Shown: piece by piece, positions 23,366 through 33,907 of the stretch | Layout: each line of letters starts with the position of its first letter | Numbering within the stretch: the first letter of the stretch is position 1 | Source of the DNA: Paguma larvata | Lineage: Eukaryota > Chordata > Mammalia > Carnivora > Viverridae | NCBI GenBank assembly: GCA_030068075.1 | Contig: CM057826.1 | Location: 51,541,116-51,605,115 of the forward strand | Length of the DNA stretch: 64,000 nt | Direction: 5' to 3' | Notes under the pieces: model-generated | What the model was told of the DNA's origin: nothing | Databases searched by the model: none | The model's input: only the letters and a program-made list of their open reading frames with translations | Translations under genes and position numbers: made by a program

Positions 23366-23607
23366 AGCTCCTGAGTGGCTCAGTTGGTTGAGCGACTGAC
23401 TCTTGATTTCAGTTCAGGTCATGATCTCATGGTTCATGAGTTCAAGCCCCACATCAGGCTCTGCACTGACAGTGCAGACCCTGCTTGGTATTCTGTCTCT
23501 TTCTGTCTCACTCTGTTCCTCCTCTGCTTATTCTCTCTCTCTCTTTCTCTCTCTCTTTTTCTCAAAATAAACAATAAACTCAAAAAAATTAAAAGAAAAA
23601 AAAGAGG
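23366..23607 (+). mobile_element. SINEC (felid CAN SINE) with 13-bp duplication
   Basis: AGCTCCTGAGTGGCTCAGTTGG head, CAGGTCATGATCTCATGG, CTGACAGTGCAGACCCTGCTTGG, CT block and A-rich tail. CTATAACAACAGT is exact at 23,353-23,365 and 23,608-23,620. The head lacks the usual leading GGGGCGC bases. Confidence 0.96.
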
Positions 23608-24765
23608 CTATAACAACAGTGAAGAGGAGTGCCAGAAAGGAAGTCTGCATAATGTCTGTTCCTAGACTCCAAGGTATTAATCTCTAGGAACAGAAACTTA
23701 TCCATTTGACTACAAATAGGCCCAATTTAAAATATATACTGAATAGGTCATGGAGGCCTTAAAAACTATTTAATACATTATTTTAATTAAGAAGCAGAAA
23801 AGTACTCCTAACAAACAAGAATCCAGGGCCAGACGGCTTTCCAGGAGAATTCTACCAAATATTTAAAGGAGAGTTAACATTTATTCTTTGGAAGATGTTC
23901 TAAAAAACAGAAATGGAAGGAAAATTTCCAAACTCATTTTATAAGACCAGCATTGATTCCAAAACCAGACTAAGACCATGCTAAAAGGGAAAACTACAAA
24001 CCAATTTCCCTGATGAAAACATGGATGCAAAAGTTCTCAATAAGATACTAGTCAACCAGATACAACAATACGTTAAAAGAATTATTCACCATGATCAGCT
24101 GGGATTTATTTCTGGAATAGAGGACTGGTTCAATATCCACAAATCAATCAATGTGATACATCACATTAATAAAAGAAAGGATAAGAACCACATGATCCTC
24201 TCAATAAATGCAAAAAAATCATTTTACAAAATACAGCATCATTTCTTGATAAAAACCCTCAAGAAAGTAGGGATAGAAGGGCCTCATGATCATAAAGACC
24301 ATCTATGAAAAACCCACCATTATCATCCTCAATGGGAAAAACTGAGAGTTTTCCCCTAAGGACAGGAATATGGCAGGGATGTGTAGTCTCACCACTGTTA
24401 TTCAACATAGTGTTGGAAGCCATAGCCTCAGCAGACAACAAAAAGAAATAAAAGGCATCCAAATCTACCAGGAGGAAGCAAACTTTCTCTCTTCACAGAT
24501 GACATGATACTCTGTATAAAAAACTCAAAATACTCCACCAAATTGATACATGACTTCGGCAAAGCCATAGGATATAAAATCGATGCACAGAAATCGGTTG
24601 CATTCCTATACACTAATAACGAAACAAAAGAAAGAGAAATCAAGGAATTGATCCCATTTAAAATTGCACCAAAAACCATAAAATACCTAGGAATAAAGCT
24701 AACCAAAGAGGTAAAATATCTATACACTGAAAACTATAGAAATCTTATTTTAAAAAATTGAGGAA

Positions 24766-24983
24766 GGGGCGCCTGGGTGGCTCAGTAGGTTGGGCGGCCG
24801 ACTTCAGCTCGGGTCATAATCTCATGGTCTGTGAGTTCGAGCCCCGCATCGGGCTCTGTGCTGATGGCTCAGAGCCTGGAGCCTGCTTCAGATTCTGTGT
24901 CTCCCTCTCTCTCTCTGTCCTTCCCCTGCTCACATTCTGTCTCTATGTCTCTCAAAAATAAATTTAAAAAATTTAAAAAAAAG
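24766..24983 (+). mobile_element. SINEC, near-consensus, inserted in L1
   Basis: GGGGCGCCTGGGTGGCTCAG start, intact B box (GTTCGAGCCCCGC near 24,834-24,846), TCAGAGCCTGGAGCCTGCTT, CT block, CTCAAAAATAAATTT and A-rich tail. TTGAGGAAG is present on the left (24,758-24,766) and right (24,984-24,992); L1 text continues in register across it. Confidence 0.96.
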
Positions 24984-26256
24984 TTGAGGAAGGCCCAAAG
25001 AAATGGAAAAACATTCCATGCTCATAGATTGGAAGAACAAATATTGTTAAAATGTTGATACTATCCAAAGCAATCTATATATTCAATGGAATCCCTATCA
25101 AAATAACACCAGCATTCTTCACAGAGCTAGAACAAACAATTCTAAAACTTATATGGAATCAGAAAAGACCCCAAATAGACAAAGTAAGGTTGAAAAAGAA
25201 AACCGAGACTGGAGGCATCACAATTCTGGAGTTCGCACTGTGTTACAAAGCTGTAATTGTCAAGACAGTGTGGTACTAGCACAAAAACAGACACATAGAT
25301 CAATGGAACAGAACAGAGAATTCAGAAATGGACCCACACAGATATGGCTAACTAATCTTCAACAAAGCAGGAAAGAGTACCCAATGGAAAAAAGACAGTC
25401 TCTTCAACGAATGGTGTTGGGATAACTGGACAGTGCCACGGAGAAGAATGACACCGGACCACTTTCTTACACCATACACAAAATAAACTCAATGAGGATG
25501 AATGACCTAAACGTAAGACAGGAAGTCATAAAAATCCTAGAGGAGAAAATAGGCAACAAACTCTATGACCTCACCCACGGCAACTTCTTATTTGATATGT
25601 CTCCAGAGGCAAGGGAAACAAAAGCAAAAATGAACTATTGGGACCTCATCAAGATAAAAAGGTTCTGCACAGGGAAGGAAACAATTGACAAAACTTAAAG
25701 GCAACCAAAAGAATGAAAGAAGATATTTGCAAATGATATATCAGATAAAGGGTTAGTATCCAAAATCTATAAAGAACACTCAAAAAACGAATAATCCAGA
25801 GAAGAAATGGGCAGAAGACATGAATAGACACTTTTCCAAAGAAGACATCCAGATGACTAACACACGCGTGAAAAGATGCTCAACATCAATCATCACAGGG
25901 AAATAAAAATCAAAACCACAATGAGATACCATCTGTCAGAATGGCTAAAATTAATAACTCAGGAAACAACAGATGTTGGCAACGATGCAGAGAAAGGTGA
26001 ACCCTTTTGCACTGCTGGTGGGAATGCAAACTGGTGCAGCCACTCTACAAAACAGTGTAGAGTTTCCTCAAAAACTTAAAAACAGATCTACCCTACAACT
26101 CAGGAATTGCACTACTATGTATTTATCCAAAGGACATAAAAATGCTGATTTGAAGGGGCACATTCATCCCAGTGTTTATAGCAGCAATATCAACAATAGT
26201 CAAATTATGGAAAGAGGCTAAATTTGCATTGACCAATGATGAATAAATAAGATGTG

Positions 26257-26258
<2 letters not shown>

Positions 26259-26297
<39 letters not shown>
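26259..26297. repeat. (CA)n microsatellite within L1 ORF2
   Basis: About 19 CA units directly after GATGTGGT and before TTGGAATATTAC. This is the same ORF2 position as the longer CA array at 52,456-52,509. Confidence 0.97.
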
Positions 26298-26298
<1 letters not shown>

Positions 26299-26717
26299 TG
26301 GAATATTACTTGGTGATCAAAAATAATGATATCTTGCCATTTGCAACAACATGGATGGAACTACAGTGTATTATACTAAGTGAAATAAGTCAGAGAAAGT
26401 CAAATACCATATGATTTCACTCATATGTGGAATTCAAGTAATAAAACAGATGAACACAGGGGAAGGGAAGCAAAAATAAGATAAAAACAGAGAAGAAGAC
26501 AAACTGTAAGAAATTTAAATACATCAAACAAACCGAGGGCTTCTGGAGGAATGTTGGGAGGGGGATGGGCTAAATGGGTAATGGGCATTAAGGAGGGCAC
26601 TTGTTGGGATGAGCACTGGGTGTTGTATGCAAGGAATCATTATATTCTATTCTTAAAATCATTATTACACTATATGTTAACTAACTTGGATTTAAATATT
26701 TAAAAAGTGTAAAAGCA

Positions 26718-26911
26718 GGGGCACTTGTGTGGCTCAGTCAATTAAGCACCCGACTTTGGCTCAGGTCATGATCTTCTGGTTCGTGGGTTGGAGCCCCGCG
26801 TCCAGCTTTGCACTAAAGGTGCAGAGCCTGCTTGGGATTCTCTCTCTTCATCTCTCTCTCTGCCCCATCCCCACCTCTCTCTCTCTCAAAATAAATAAAT
26901 AAACTTTAAAA
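26718..26911 (+). mobile_element. SINEC inserted at an L1 tail
   Basis: GGGGCACTTGTGTGGCTCAG head, GGTCATGATCTTCTGG, CAGAGCCTGCTTGGGATTC, CT block, AAATAAATAAAC tail. AAAAGTGTAAAAG before and AAAAGTGGAAAAG after form a duplication with one mismatch. It sits immediately after the poly(A) end of the preceding L1. Confidence 0.94.
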
Positions 26912-27054
26912 AGTGGAAAAGTAAATCTTCATGTCATGAAGTATAACTTCATGTTATAGTTTAACATACTATTAACAAATTAAAGATTTGTCATTACATC
27001 ATTTATTTATTTATTGTTGAATAGTTCCCATCAATAAAAGCCATGGGCAATTAT

Positions 27055-27210
27055 TCATTCATTTGTACTTTACAAAGCACCTATCTGTATATCAGTTTAC
27101 TTCATTCTCACAATTTTTCTGTTAAATGGGAAAAAATTTTCCCATTGCACAGATTAGAGAATAGAGGTTTAGAGAGATTATAATAGACTGTCCCTCAATG
27201 ACATTCTGCA
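27055..27210 (-). mobile_element. MIR SINE, minus strand
   Basis: TTTGTACTTTACAAAGCACCTATCTG, TTCATTCTCACAATTTTTCTG, GTTAAATGGGAAA.., TTGCACAGATTAGAGAATAGAGG and a TTAGAGAGATTATA block follow the reverse complement of MIR in order. Confidence 0.65.
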
Positions 27211-27655
27211 AAAAAATGCATTTTTCTTCATGCTGAGGAAGACTCTGGATTTGCAATACAAAATTTAACAATTAGAGAAAATATAACAAAATGTTCCTGT
27301 TTTCCCCATTATTAACAGTAGGACCTTTTCATACCATGCTGATATGATTATGATAATCATCATGGTAACGAGAATAGAACATACTAAGAAAAGGGGAAAA
27401 TATCAACCTAAATTTTCCTTAGAACTCCTAGCAACTTAGAACTTGGAGCATTTGAATAGCTCAAAAATGTCACCTTATTCTTTTCAGATCTAAGTTCCCT
27501 CCATGCAATTGTTTCCTCCATATGAAGAGCTTTTAGCAATTTAATTTTCCATTTGCACAATGTAGTTCAGTAAATTACTACATCAACCATGAGACTCTCA
27601 GGAAAATCAACACAAAAGAGTTTATTGTAAAAAGAAAAAATATTAGAATTACATA
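27211..27655. other. No gene or named repeat seen
   Basis: AT-rich spacer. A minus-strand open frame at 27578-27904 runs from the next repeat into this spacer and has no domain. Confidence 0.35.
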
Positions 27656-27659
27656 ACAT

Positions 27660-27990
27660 AAATTCCAAGAATATGTTTTCTTTAGGTATGTCTTGATCCA
27701 GGGGCTCAAATAATGATGTAAGAACCCAAACACTTTTCTTCTACTGGTTCTGTTTTCCTCAATGCTGGCTTCAATCTCGGGCAACAAAATAACTGCCAAT
27801 AGTTCCACACCACAGGCTTCCAGGTTGAAAAACAGTAGGAAAAGTGCATTTAACCTTTTCCTTAGCAGCTCAAGTAAGTTTTCTTTTGCTTCATTGGTTC
27901 TCATTGAGTGACATATTTATTCCTGAACTTTGGCCAGAGAAAAGTGATACTTTGAATGGTTAGATATAAATCTCAAGTCAATTCCTTAAG
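27660..27990 (+). repeat. Ancient interspersed repeat, family not named
   Basis: TCTTGATCCAGGGGCTCAAATAATGATG (27,692-27,719), CTGTTTTCCTCAATGCTGGCTTCAATCTCGGGC near 27,750, CAATAGTTCCACACCACAGG and TTCATTGGTTCTCATTGAGTG near 27,890 follow a mammalian repeat also sampled at 8,878-9,215. Recognised by wording only. Confidence 0.45.
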
Positions 27991-28339
27991 CTGGATCAGA
28001 GTCAATGTCATGCAAAGCACACAAAATGAGAAGGTAAGCAACATGTATCCTCACAGGAAAATAAGTATATAGTTGCCAGAAGAAAGCTTAACGGATTCTG
28101 AATGGCAGGAACAATAGTCATTCATGACAGTTCCATACAGGTCTTTCATTAAACCCTAAGCTTATATTTATATTAACTAAAGACTGAGAGAGTTGTTTTT
28201 ATAGCATAAAGCTACATAAGAACAAGGAAAAGTGCTATATATATGTAAAAGTGCTGAGAAGCAGACACTGAAAGGAAGATTGCATGCATGAAGTTCATTA
28301 GATATGCACTCATCAACACCCATGTGTAAAGGAAGCAGT

Positions 28340-28610
28340 ACTGAGCAGTGGAAAAAGTTAAACTCTGCAAAAGTTGGTCTCACCCAATCCCACATGGAAC
28401 TCTGAAGCTAGTTGGGTCTTCAAAGTTATCCTGGATTGGGACAAGATTACCTGGCCTTTTATCCCTGACCTTGTCCATAAATTGGATGTAGGCTGCTCCT
28501 GGGGAGGGTACATAACCTTGGGGAAAAAATGGCCTTCCACTGAGTGCAGTTGCTGGGACTCAGCTGTGCCCTCTCATCAGATAACCCTACCAAAAGCCAG
28601 AGATGAGGTG
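28340..28610 (+). repeat. Unnamed repeat, copy A
   Basis: Shares an ordered core with 31,715-31,990: GGCTGCTCCTGGGGAGGGTACATAACCTTGGGGAAA here (28,492-28,527) versus GGCTGTTCCTGAAGATGGGACATAATCTTGGGCAAA there, followed in both by a CCTT..CTGAGTGCA / CTGAAGGCA block and an AGCTGTG/GAGCTGT end. Overall similarity is moderate, as for an old dispersed element. Overlapping opposite-strand frames here are incidental. Confidence 0.5.
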
Positions 28611-28689
28611 TGATGCTGATACAGGTGATCTAGACAGCATACCTCAAAATTCATGGGTTTTCCCTTATGCTCCCCAGATACAATGGGAG

Positions 28690-29985
28690 TAAATTAGTTG
28701 ACTTCATTTGAAAACACTTCTCCAAGATTCTGGTTGGCCTCTTTTCCTGGAAATACTTGCAAGTAGAAAGTTAGTGGGATAAACTATAGCCCTTCTACCA
28801 CTGCAACTGTTCTCAGCACCTCAAAAGGTACTTATCACCTCCTTCCTCTGCTACCAATCCTAGATTCCTCTCACCCTCAACCAGCACCTCTGCCATTCTA
28901 AGCCCCAAGGCTTAAGCCCCTGTTCATTATACCTTCCTCAGACTGGTTACTGCATTTGTCCGCTTGTGATCAAAATCAGCCAAGATTGAACCAAAAGACA
29001 CTCAGTGGACATCTGGGTGTGTTCATTGTATAACAGCAACCCTATCTTCTCCTGATCATGAAGGTCAATTATCCATGCAAGAATGGTGTCTCCTTTCCCT
29101 GTCTTTTGGTTTCTTGGCACAAGGATACCAAAGTGGCTGGACCCTTAGCCATAGATTAGATTTTAATGAGACTCTTGCTGTGTTCCCTGGTAGCAGGATT
29201 CTTTCTCTGAGAACCATAATCTGGAGACCCACAGAGCCCAGAGTTGTAGGAATTAGAAAGACAAATTCCATAAGAGGGTCATTGGGAGTAATAGGAAGCA
29301 GTTCAACTCTACTACCGTTCCTTGCTTCACAAACCTATATAGTGTACTTACTAGGGACACAGCATCATATAATGATTATTATTAAGAGTGTACATGGTAT
29401 TCTATGCCCTTAAAAAGCTGTTTATTCAATCCTTCATTACTCTGGCAGTCCACATTTTCTCAGTGGTGTGGTAGAGGATAGAGCAATAAGTAATATTGCC
29501 ATGTGCTCACATGTACCTCCTGTGTTATGTGGAATCCTATCCATGGATCAAACATTACCAACCTTTTGGATAGTAGAGTTAGCTAAAGCCTTATTGGCAA
29601 GAAAGTCAAAAACACACACAAAATATATTCTAGTTTGAGTCAACATTAGTCTCTTCTCATTCCAAGTCTCTTCTCATTCAATAAAAAGAACTTATAACAA
29701 TGATTACCAAATGGCTAGTTGGTCTCCTCAAGGAATGGTGCCATAGCAAGGGCTCAGCATCATCTCTGTTGCTGGCAGTTTAGGCATGGCATTAAACAGC
29801 AACAGAGTGAGACCAAGCTAGGTGAGTAAAGCCCAAGGCTCATAGATAGCCTCCATCCTTGCCACCATGGCTACTCTCAGAACTGAGCTGGTAATGACAG
29901 AAGCTGGTTGATACATCCTGGTCAAATCATTATTGTCCACTTAGTTGTTTAATGTCACTTCTGTGTGAATGTTCTCTGGTAAATA
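28690..29985 (-). mobile_element. ERV-L pol relic (integrase to dUTPase region), minus strand
   Basis: Read on the minus strand from about 29,985 downwards, the text follows the ERV-L pol 3' half. It has the block before CCATGGTGGCAAGGATGGAGG (29,855-29,875), a cysteine-rich AACTGCCAGCA segment (about 29,777), GGCACCATTCCTTGAGG (29,724-29,740), then a diverged stretch, then GGTATCCTTGTGCCAAGAAACC (about 29,109-29,130) and ATAATTGACCTTCATGATCAGGAGAAG of the dUTPase-side region near 29,050-29,075. It is riddled with stops and gaps; no retroviral protein could be made. It has no recognisable LTRs next to it. Opposite-strand frames at 29075-29413 are shadows. Confidence 0.55.
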
Positions 29986-30049
29986 TTAATATATAATACA
30001 AAAGCTTTCAGATAAGATGAAGTTAGAGACTAAATTTATACTCTCACCT

Positions 30050-31020
30050 GAAGCAATAATTTAAAAAGGATAAAATATATGAAACCACAGTTTCAACACA
30101 CTAGACAGTAGGCAGCAAATGACAGTGATCCTATGGGTTTAGGAGATGTAGCTGAGAGTCCAGATTTAAAGTATAAGAAATAAAGAACCTATCAATTCAA
30201 ATTATATACCCAGTAGCAATATCTTTTAAAACTGAAGATGAAATAAAGGCTTTTTCAAACACATAACAACTGAAGGAATTCACAAACAGAAGACCTGCAC
30301 TATAAGAAGTGGCAAAGGAAGTCCTTGAGGCAGTAGTAAAATGATACTATATGGAAACATGGATCTACACAAAGTAATTAAGAACAGCAGAAATGGTAAC
30401 TACATGGGTAATATTTGTGATTTTTTTCTTATTATTTAAATATAACTAAAACAAATGATTAAACAAAAATAGTATCAGTGTACTCAAGGATTTGTAACAT
30501 GTAAAAGTATAGCATAAAGTTGGAAGTAGAAAATGGAAGGATACTATCATAAGGTTCTTACATGATTTACGCTATATATGAAGTGGTATACTACCACTTG
30601 AATGTAGGTTATGATAAATTAAACATGTGTAATTTAAACTCTAAATCAACAACTAAAATAGCAAAAAATTATGGCCAATAAGCTAATAGAAAAGATACAA
30701 TTGGGCCCAAAAAAGCCACTATTATCCAAATGAAGACATAAAAAGAGGAAAAGAAAACAAAAAAAAAAAACAGATAGTATATTGAAGATGAATACCAAGA
30801 GGACAGACTTAAACTAAACCATATCGCTAATCACATTAAATGTAAGTGGTCTAAACATGCTAATCAGACAGATTGGAGGGGGGAAAAAACAAGACCTAAC
30901 TATTTGCTGCTTACAAGAAAATACACTGTAAATACAAACACAAATAGGTTAAAATTAAATGGATGGAAAAATATACATACTTTGATAACACTAATCAAAA
31001 TAAAGCTGTGTTGAGTATAT
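30050..31020 (+). mobile_element. Old L1 (L1M-type) internal fragment
   Basis: Ordered matches to the ORF1-ORF2 junction area of old L1s: TTATATACCCAGTAGCAATATC (30,204-30,225), AAATAAAGGCTTTTTCAAACACATA, AGAAGACCTGCACTATAAGAAGTGGCAAAGGAAGTCCTTGAGGC near 30,287-30,331, AAGTGGTATACTACCACTTGAATGTAGG near 30,581-30,608, and ATTAAATGTAAGTGGTCTAAACATGC then CTGCTTACAAGAAAATACACTGTAAATAC near 30,834-30,939. No open frame survives. Confidence 0.75.
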
Positions 31021-31714
31021 TAATTTTGGCATCATCTTCCAACAAACAGACTATACTAGCTTTTAATGGGACATAATGGGCCATTTCTGCAGGTCCAGAA
31101 GATTCAGGGAGATAATAAGTTATTAGTTTCTCTGGTATTTTAACTTAAATATCCTTTTCCCAAGATTCAGCATTCCACTTCCTCCCAACCAGGATCTTTA
31201 CTTTGCATAGCAGAACTGATGGCTTTGAGAATTCAAATTCTCTACAACTCTGCTCTTAGGGAGCCTGATTCTGATCCTGGTAGCCAGTGTTCCCATCTCC
31301 TGGCTTTGAGAGATGTGAGTTTCTTTATATCTTACCGTTGAGGTCCTTTGACTTTCGCACTCAAATCAGTGACGAATCACCCATGGCCCTTCATCATCTT
31401 TTTGCAATGAATCCATGGCACTCAGAGATAGCCATTTTTACAGATCTTATGATTATTACTTCCCCTAAATGTTTCAAATACCTGAGCTATTGAATCTTCT
31501 AGTGTATTTCCTTCTACCAACATCTGATCTTGGTTCAACACTATTATTCGACATTCAAATAATTTTACTGACACATCATGCCAGAAGCTACCTACACTCC
31601 ACCTACTATTAGGATTGGGATTCGCATTGCCAGCTGACCAGGAAGTAATCAACTTCAAAATCTCATTTTAGAGTCCACTTCTCATTTAGTCTACTGGTTC
31701 TATCTTAGGTCAGT
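31021..31714. other. No gene or named repeat seen
   Basis: Open frames at 31287-31493 (+) and 31422-31658 (-) overlap and lack domains. Nothing else is recognised. Confidence 0.35.
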
Positions 31715-31990
31715 ATCACCAGGAAACAGACTCTAAGATAGATTATTTGAATTCAAGTAGCTTATTAGAAGACACGTTAAAGATAAAACTGTGATGTAGT
31801 TCCAAGAGAGGCCTCAGCTCTGTTGGAGAGAACGCTGAAGCTGTATGTCCCAGGCAAAAGCAAGAGGACCAAACTGTTATGCCTAACATTGACCAATCTT
31901 TACATATGGGCTGTTCCTGAAGATGGGACATAATCTTGGGCAAAAGACTCTCCTTTGCTGAAGGCAAGGGAGACACTAACTGTGAGCTGT
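31715..31990 (+). repeat. Unnamed repeat, copy B
   Basis: Second member of the family described at 28,340-28,610. The shared core lies at 31,909-31,968. Both copies are on the plus strand. The open frame at 31743-31976 on the other strand is incidental. Confidence 0.5.
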
Positions 31991-31993
31991 CAG

Positions 31994-32045
31994 TAAGGTA
32001 GACTGTGACAAATTAAATATGTGTACTATAAACTCTAACTTCCAA
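31994..32045 (+). mobile_element. Short old L1 fragment
   Basis: GGTAGACTGTGACAAATTAAATATGTGTACTATAAACTCTAAC corresponds to the block at about 30,605-30,650 in the longer old L1 piece (TAGGTTATGATAAATTAAACATGTG..AAACTCTAAATC), in the same orientation. Confidence 0.5.
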
Positions 32046-33149
32046 AATAAGAGATGAGTGAATTGGGTGCTTTGATGCTAACGGTAGAAGATGCTGGGAA
32101 GAAATAAGTGGGCAGGTGAGGTACAGGTAGCATACAAAGCAATATAAAGTGAAAAGAGAAAAAAATAATTTTGCTCCTATTGTTAGAGATTCATGAGCTA
32201 CGTGACAATAAGAAGAACAACAAAAACAAAAAGTACCACTGCTGCCTCACTTCTTTGGGGATGGGAAAATTATAATGAGCATATACCTCAGTAGAAATTT
32301 TGGCATCTTTTGCCAAAAGAATATGAAAGAATACGTCCCCTATATTTAATAGTTGTCAAATAGTTATGCACTTATTATAGATGCAAATTCTTTTTTATTT
32401 TTTGTTTTATTTTGTTTTGTTTTTACCTCAGGTTGATAGATGAACATATCAGTCCATCAGGGAGAAAAAGGAAAAGTCTAAGGAAACAAAGAACCTAGCT
32501 GATACTCATTTTCAAATCAAACAAAACTATTTCCCAAGTGCTAATTTCTCTCAATTGTCAACATGAGCTCAGTGCTTCTATGTCATTCTCACTGGACCCA
32601 TAGAGAAGGATTGGTCTACTCAATCCAATAATAATTCTGTCGAAGTCATGTTTTTAATATGTAAACAAAACATGTCTGTCTGAATTTTTTTCCAGATAAT
32701 CATTATGTGAAGTAAATAATTCCAGATCACAATTTCTTTCCACCTCCATTTAACTCAAGTCCTCTCATAAGGAAGATCTTCTCTGAATTAATTAATTAAT
32801 ATACAACAGATCCAAAAGCAAAGAACTGCTCAAAATCCAAATGTATCCGACAGCTTCATTTACTCGCATAAAAATAGTTTTTAAACTCTATTTCAAATAC
32901 AACTCACCAAGAATTCATCCAATACATTCTTCACACAGTACCTACCAAAGTCACCAGAAACAATCACAGGTTCTAAGCTCCAGAGTAAGCTTTGACAAAG
33001 CACATGCCATGAAACTCATATCATACAACCACCAACTTTTCAAAGAGCTTCAGAAATGAAATAACACCTGCTTTTACATTCCAAAAAAAAAAATCACTAC
33101 AGAACCCTGAAGTTCGGGTTACTAACACTAGGGTAATGAAATAACTGCA
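32046..33149. other. No gene or named repeat seen
   Basis: A T-rich tract lies near 32,390-32,425 and an AATTAATTAATTAAT run near 32,787. The short open frame at 32841-33059 has no domain. Confidence 0.35.
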
Positions 33150-33521
33150 TACGTCTACTCAAGATGCCATAACAAAATACCATGGACTAGGGATCTTAAA
33201 CAAGAAACATTTACCCCTCACAGTTCTGGAGGTCAAGAAGTCCAAGATCAAGGGTGCCAACCTATTCAGTTCCCTTTAAGGACTTTCTTCCTGATTTGAG
33301 GATAGCCACTTTCTTGCTTTGTCCCCACATGGCAGAAAGAGAGGTTTGGTCTCTCTTGCTCTTCTTATATGGACACTATTCCCATGATGGTGCCCCCCCC
33401 TCACCTTCATGACCTCATCTAAACCTAACTACCTTCCAAAATCCCCATCTCCAAATGCCATCACGTTGGGGGTTAGAGCTTCAACATATAATTTTGGGGA
33501 GGACACATTCAATCTATAATA
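33150..33521 (-). mobile_element. MLT1-type (ERVL-MaLR) LTR, minus strand
   Basis: On the plus strand it reads GATGCCATAACAAAATACCATGGACTAGG (33,160-33,188), AAACATTTACCCCTCACAGTTCTGGAGGTCAAGAAGTCCAAGATCAAGG (33,206-33,254), TTCTTATATGGACACTATTCCCATGATGG, TCATGACCTCATCTAAACC, then GGGGGTTAGAGCTTCAACATATAATTTTGGGGAGGACAC. This is the well-known reverse-oriented MaLR LTR order. Solo, diverged. Confidence 0.8.
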
Positions 33522-33866
33522 CTACCACATTCAAGAGATTCAAGATTCAATATTTGAAGACTGTCTTCAGCACATTAAAGGAATGCCTACATTAGTTGCC
33601 TTATTATACAAGAATTAAAATTGGTCACGAAAGTATGTTTTAACAACCATTTTTAAACATAATTTTAATGATAAGTAACTGGTTAGAAAACACTTTGTTT
33701 GCTGTGGTCTTGAATTTAATTTTGTACTTCAATTAGCTACTTTATCAGCTAATCTAAACATTTGGCATTACACAGAGAGCTCAAGCATTGAAAACTATAG
33801 TTAATCAAATTGCCTGGTTAACTAAATATTAAGGAAGAGGATCCTTTAATTCAACAACTTCTCAAA
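33522..33866. other. Unassigned AT-rich sequence
   Basis: No gene or repeat recognised between the MLT1-type LTR and the CA microsatellite. Confidence 0.35.
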
Positions 33867-33875
33867 ACACACACA

Positions 33876-33907
<32 letters not shown>
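33867..33907. repeat. (CA)n microsatellite
   Basis: About 20 dinucleotide units with a CGCG interruption in the first third. Confidence 0.97.

Larger units (their letters stand above)
23790..26712 (+). mobile_element. Carnivore L1, 5'-truncated (ORF2 RT to 3' end), inactive
   Basis: Young-type L1 running from just before the reverse-transcriptase core to the 3' end. GPDGFPGEFYQIFK is encoded near 23,827-23,868, then [20 protein letters not shown] from 24,018. The active-site motif A near 24,201 reads [12 protein letters not shown]: the catalytic Asp is Asn (codon 24,207-24,209). The FTDD form of the FADD motif is at 24,492-24,503. The C-terminal part includes [10 protein letters not shown] near 25,170 and [19 protein letters not shown] near 25,982. 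The 3' UTR carries GGGCACTTGTTGGGATGAGCAC (26,596-26,617). Frameshifts and stops split ORF2, and ORF1 and the endonuclease are absent. A SINE interrupts it at 24,766. Confidence 0.93.

Noticed and set aside
28374..28613. Opposing open frames at 28,358-28,613 as a short gene
   Set aside because: They fall in an unnamed dispersed repeat with a second, frame-broken copy at 31,715-31,990.
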